From contig NZ_JALGQH010000001.1 of NCBI RefSeq assembly GCF_022810305.1, positions 434,001 through 498,000 on the forward strand: a stretch of DNA of 64,000 nt, given 5' to 3'. The notes under the pieces were generated by a model. The model had not been told where the DNA came from and made no database searches. It worked only from the letters and a program-made list of their open reading frames with translations. A program made the translations under genes and the position numbers. The stretch comes from Rhodococcus sp. ARC_M6. Its GTDB lineage: Bacteria; Actinomycetota; Actinomycetes; Mycobacteriales; Mycobacteriaceae. Of the stretch, positions 60,878 through 64,000 are shown piece by piece (positions within the stretch are counted from its first letter, which is position 1; every line of letters starts with the position of its first letter).

Positions 60878-61221
60878 CCGAGCCCAATCGCCCCGACGAA
60901 CGATTCACCCTTGCCAGCGAACGCACGTTCCTGGCATGGATGCGAAGTTCGTTGGCACTGTTGGCCGGTGGGATCGCGGTAGTTCAGTTGGTCCCGGAGT
61001 GGAGTACGGGTTGGGTGCGCACCACCCTCGGACTGATTCTGATCACAATGGCGGCCGCGTCGGCGTTGGTGGGTATGCGTCGGTGGTTGCAGGTGAAGAA
61101 GGCTCTCGAAGACGGTGCCCCGATGCCGGAACCCCACGCGCTGTGGCTGTTTGCCCTGGTACTGGCCGGGGTTGCCGTCGCCGCCGGCGTGGCGACGGTT
61201 GTCACGAGCCTCGCGCGGTGA
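60874..61221 (+). CDS. DUF202 family membrane protein
   Basis: A 115-residue protein with three membrane helices. LASERTFLAWMRSSLALLAGGIAVVQL is the DUF202 signature (NxRTxLAWxRT-like). Function unknown; related domains occur in yeast vacuolar VTC polyphosphate polymerases. GTG 60874 overlaps the RDD gene by 4 nt. Confidence 0.85.
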   Translation: MTEPNRPDERFTLASERTFLAWMRSSLALLAGGIAVVQLVPEWSTGWVRTTLGLILITMAAASALVGMRRWLQVKKALEDGAPMPEPHALWLFALVLAGVAVAAGVATVVTSLAR

Positions 61222-61351
61222 GATCCGCGTAGAAGTCCGCGGGCCCGCTGGTTAGTCTGCAAAGAAGGGTCTGCGTAGGCGGATACGGGACGCGGTCCCG
61301 GAAATGCACAGACGCGGTCATGAACGACGCAACGACGATGAGGAGCAGATA

Positions 61352-62365
61352 GTGGCGCAGGAACTCAAGCTCGGATACAAGGCCTCGGCCGAGCAGTTCG
61401 GGCCTCGGGAACTGGTGGAGCTGGCGGTTCTCGCAGAACAGCACGGCATGGATTCGGTTGCGGTCAGTGACCATTTCCAGCCGTGGCGCCACAATGGTGG
61501 CCACGCACCGTTCTCACTTGCGTGGATGACGGCGGTGGGCGAGCGCACCGAGCGCGTGCAGATCGGCACCTCCGTGATGACACCGACGTTCCGGTACAAC
61601 CCGGCGGTTATCGCGCAGGCGTTCGCGACCATGGGCTGCCTGTACCCGGGACGCATCATGCTCGGCGTCGGCAGCGGTGAGGCGCTCAACGAGATTGCGA
61701 CGGGCTTCCAGGGCGAATGGCCCGAGTTCAAGGAGCGCTTTGCGCGGTTGCGTGAGTCGGTTCGGTTGATGCGCGAGCTGTGGCTCGGAGATCGCGTCGA
61801 TTTCGAGGGCGAATACTTCACCACTCGCGGAGCGTCGATCTACGACGTTCCCGAGGGCGGTATCCCCGTGTACATCGCGGCCGGTGGACCGGTTGTCGCT
61901 CGTTACGCCGGCCGCGCCGGTGACGGCTTCATCTGCACCTCCGGCAAGGGCATGGATCTCTACACCGAGAAGTTGCTGCCGGCAGTTGCCGAAGGCGCCG
62001 CGAAGGCGGAGCGCGATGTCGCGGAGATCGACAAGATGATCGAGATCAAGATCAGCTACGACACCGATCCCGCAGCAGCTCTCGAGAACACCCGCTTCTG
62101 GGCCCCGCTTTCACTCACCCCGGAGCAAAAGCACAGCATCGAAGACCCCATCGAGATGGAAGCTGCAGCCGACGCGTTGCCCATCGAGCAGGTCGCGAAG
62201 CGCTGGATCGTGGCATCCGATCCGGACGACGCCGTCGCGCAGGTCAAGGCGTACGTCGACGCGGGATTGAATCACCTGGTGTTCCATGCGCCGGGCCACG
62301 ATCAGCGACGGTTCCTCGATCTGTTCGAGCGCGACCTGGCTCCGCGGTTGCGCGCGTTGGGCTGA
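61352..62365 (+). CDS. fgd: F420-dependent glucose-6-phosphate dehydrogenase
   Basis: It oxidises glucose 6-phosphate to 6-phosphogluconolactone with coenzyme F420, the main source of reduced F420 in mycobacteria and rhodococci. The 337-residue protein is nearly colinear with Rv0407: [87 protein letters not shown] and the substrate residues in [11 protein letters not shown] and HDQRRFL. GTG 61352 with AGGAG fits the homologue. pta follows, as in M. tuberculosis, after a clear terminator. Confidence 0.96.
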   Translation: MAQELKLGYKASAEQFGPRELVELAVLAEQHGMDSVAVSDHFQPWRHNGGHAPFSLAWMTAVGERTERVQIGTSVMTPTFRYNPAVIAQAFATMGCLYPGRIMLGVGSGEALNEIATGFQGEWPEFKERFARLRESVRLMRELWLGDRVDFEGEYFTTRGASIYDVPEGGIPVYIAAGGPVVARYAGRAGDGFICTSGKGMDLYTEKLLPAVAEGAAKAERDVAEIDKMIEIKISYDTDPAAALENTRFWAPLSLTPEQKHSIEDPIEMEAAADALPIEQVAKRWIVASDPDDAVAQVKAYVDAGLNHLVFHAPGHDQRRFLDLFERDLAPRLRALG

Positions 62366-62390
62366 TTCACTCCGAAGGCCGAAGACTCGT

Positions 62391-62435
62391 AACGGCGTCT
62401 GCCACTGACCGCGTGGCAGACGCCGTTCGTCTTTT
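62391..62435 (+). terminator. Intrinsic terminator of fgd
   Basis: A perfect 15-bp stem AACGGCGTCTGCCAC (62391-62405) with its complement (62413-62427), 7-nt loop, followed by CGTCTTTT. Confidence 0.9.
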
Positions 62436-62497
62436 CCCGTCGGTGTGCCATCCGTCCCTGACAGGATCGAACGGGCGCCACCACTAGGCTGTGGGGC

Positions 62498-64000
62498 ATG
62501 TCGTCAGCGCCCGCAGCCGTGTCGAGTGTCTACATCGCTTCCCCCGAAGGTGATACCGGGAAGTCCACCATTGCATTGGGTGTCATGCAGATGCTGTGCG
62601 CGAGCGTCGCCCGTGTCGGCGTCTTCCGTCCCATCGCCCGGTCCACCGAGACCCCCGACTACATCCTCGAGTTGCTGCTCGACCACACCACAGCCGATCT
62701 CTCCTACAGCGACGCTCTCGGTGTCACCTACGAGCAGGTGCACGCGGATCCCGAAGCGGCTCTGGCAGATATCGTCGCGAAATATCACAATGTGGCCGAG
62801 CAGTGTGATGCCGTTGTGATCGTGGGCAGCGACTACACGGACGTCGCCAGTCCGAGTGAGTTGAGTTTCAACGCCCGTATCGCAGCCAACCTGGGCTCCC
62901 CGGTATTGCTGGCTGTCCGCGGGGCACGACGTAGTGTCGACGAATTGGCTCAGCTTGCTCAGTTGTGTGCCGGTGAGCTCGCGGCCAACCACGCACACCT
63001 CTTTGCCGTAGTTGCCAACCGTTGTGATCCGGACAAGCTCGACGAGGTCACCGAAGCTTTGTCCGGGCTGGGTGTCCCGACGTGGAGCCTGCCCGAGATT
63101 CCGCTGCTCATCTCGCCGACCATGGCCGAGTTGATGGAAGCGACGGACGGTGAATTCTATTCGGGTGATGCGGAATTGCTGCACCGTGAAGCGCTGAAGG
63201 TCATGGTCGGCGGAATGACAGCCGAACACATTCTCGAGCGACTCACCGAAGGAATGGTTGTCATCGCTCCGGGTGATCGCTCGGACGTTCTGCTGGCGTT
63301 GATGAATGCACATGAAGCAGAAGGGTTTCCGTCGCTGGCCGGGATCATCATGAACGGTGGGATCATCCCGCATCCCGCGATCGCCGCGCTGATGGCCGGA
63401 CTCAAACAGCGCCTTCCCATCCTGACGACGGCGCTCGGAACCTTCGACACCGCTAGTGCCGCAGCACAAACACGCGGACGAGTGGGAGTCGGCTCTCAGC
63501 GCAAGGTCGATACCGCGTTGAGCTTGATGGAGCAACACGTCGACGCGGAGGCACTTTTGGGCCGCATGGCGCTACCGATTCCGTCGGTGATGACACCGCA
63601 GATGTTCGAGTACAAGTTGATCGACCGCGCACGGCGCGATCGTAAGCACATCGTTTTGCCCGAAGGCGAGGACGACCGCATCCTGCGCGCTGCCGGCCGA
63701 GTACTGCAGCGTCAGGTTGCGGATCTGACAATTCTCGGAGACGAGGCGAGCATTCGACGCCGTGCCGCAGAATTGGGCGTCGACATCAGCGATGCTCGAA
63801 TCCTGGCACCCGCGCAGTCCGAGTACACGGAGCGATTTGCGCAGGAGTACACCGCGATTCGTGCGCACAAGGGCATGACGATCGAACGTGCCCGCGAAGT
63901 AATCGCCGACATCTCGTATTTCGGAACCATGATGGTGCACTTGGGAATTGCCGACGGTATGGTCTCCGGTGCCGCCCACACCACCGCGCACACAATCCGG
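62498..64000 (+). CDS. pta: Phosphate acetyltransferase, 3' end outside window
   Basis: It interconverts acetyl-CoA and acetyl phosphate in the Pta-AckA pathway. The visible 501 residues include the N-terminal P-loop-like domain (VYIASPEGDTGKSTIALGVMQML), the DRTGG domain (about 230-340, NGGIIPHPAI) and the start of the catalytic domain from FEYKLIDRARRDRKHIVLPEGEDDRILRAA. That is the long Pta type of about 690-700 aa. TAGGCT ends 7 nt before ATG 62498, which suggests a leaderless transcript. ackA is expected next, beyond the window. Confidence 0.95.
   Translation, partial: MSSAPAAVSSVYIASPEGDTGKSTIALGVMQMLCASVARVGVFRPIARSTETPDYILELLLDHTTADLSYSDALGVTYEQVHADPEAALADIVAKYHNVAEQCDAVVIVGSDYTDVASPSELSFNARIAANLGSPVLLAVRGARRSVDELAQLAQLCAGELAANHAHLFAVVANRCDPDKLDEVTEALSGLGVPTWSLPEIPLLISPTMAELMEATDGEFYSGDAELLHREALKVMVGGMTAEHILERLTEGMVVIAPGDRSDVLLALMNAHEAEGFPSLAGIIMNGGIIPHPAIAALMAGLKQRLPILTTALGTFDTASAAAQTRGRVGVGSQRKVDTALSLMEQHVDAEALLGRMALPIPSVMTPQMFEYKLIDRARRDRKHIVLPEGEDDRILRAAGRVLQRQVADLTILGDEASIRRRAAELGVDISDARILAPAQSEYTERFAQEYTAIRAHKGMTIERAREVIADISYFGTMMVHLGIADGMVSGAAHTTAHTIR

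Overview
The window looks like chromosomal DNA of a mycolic-acid-containing actinobacterium, most probably Rhodococcus (erythropolis/qingshengii type). The grounds are high GC with many GTG starts, an Ag85-like mycolyltransferase, F420-dependent glucose-6-phosphate dehydrogenase, a DUF222 remnant, and gene neighbourhoods matching Mycobacterium tuberculosis blocks known from memory: pyrE/TrmH (Rv0382c-Rv0380c), GH76-DedA-fba-Rv0361-DUF3151 (Rv0365c-Rv0360c), M50 protease-Rv0358-purA (Rv0359-Rv0357c), purT-rhodanese-metZ (Rv0389-Rv0391) and fgd-pta (Rv0407-Rv0408). Genus and species are inferences; no rRNA or tRNA gene was seen.

Layout. 1-8.7 kb: end of pyrE, a MarR regulator, a plsC/YhhN/SDR cluster, a lipoprotein with a TrmH methyltransferase, GH76, two DedA proteins, a 24-bp tandem repeat and fba. 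8.7-20.9 kb: Rv0361-like protein, DUF3151, FUSC protein, zinc-type CDF exporter, a PPOX/WYL pair around a 35-bp palindrome, DUF808, a methyltransferase, an MFS/HxlR pair sharing an operator-like palindrome, a broken DUF222 gene, cupin, GNAT, M50 protease and its partner. 21-31.2 kb: a 34-bp tandem repeat, purA, a deoxyribonucleotidase, a MocR regulator, a methyltransferase, alpha-methylacyl-CoA racemase and a heterodimeric ABC exporter. 31.4-43.5 kb: an isolated 48-aa peptide gene with strong promoter and terminator, a diguanylate cyclase, purT, DUF456, an amidohydrolase, ferredoxin-NADP reductase behind an IdeR-like box, rhodanese-metZ, a PhoD phosphatase with a repeat insertion, a NagD-type HAD hydrolase and a TauE/SafE permease.

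43.7-58.5 kb is the most interesting part. Two adjacent operons each begin with the same control module: a sigma-70-type promoter, an 89-nt S-box-like (SAM-I/IV type) RNA, then a short cysteine-containing leader peptide with a shared RH(I/V)DLCRTA motif. The first operon encodes a cystine-type amino-acid ABC importer, a sarcosine/N-methyltryptophan-oxidase-like flavoenzyme and a GNAT acetyltransferase. The second encodes a peptide/nickel-type ABC importer with a fused double ATPase, three luciferase-like flavin monooxygenases and a DUF1684 protein. Together they resemble a split, SAM- and cysteine-controlled organosulfur scavenging system, analogous in parts to the Bacillus ytmI (snaA-tcy-cmo) operon; this function is an inference.

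58.6-64 kb: an Ag85-like mycolyltransferase, a protein with eight exact nine-residue repeats joined to RDD and DUF202 membrane proteins, fgd and the start of pta. Several genes (MFS, WYL, MocR, purT, pta) have a -10-like hexamer ending exactly 7 nt before the start codon, which suggests leaderless transcripts.
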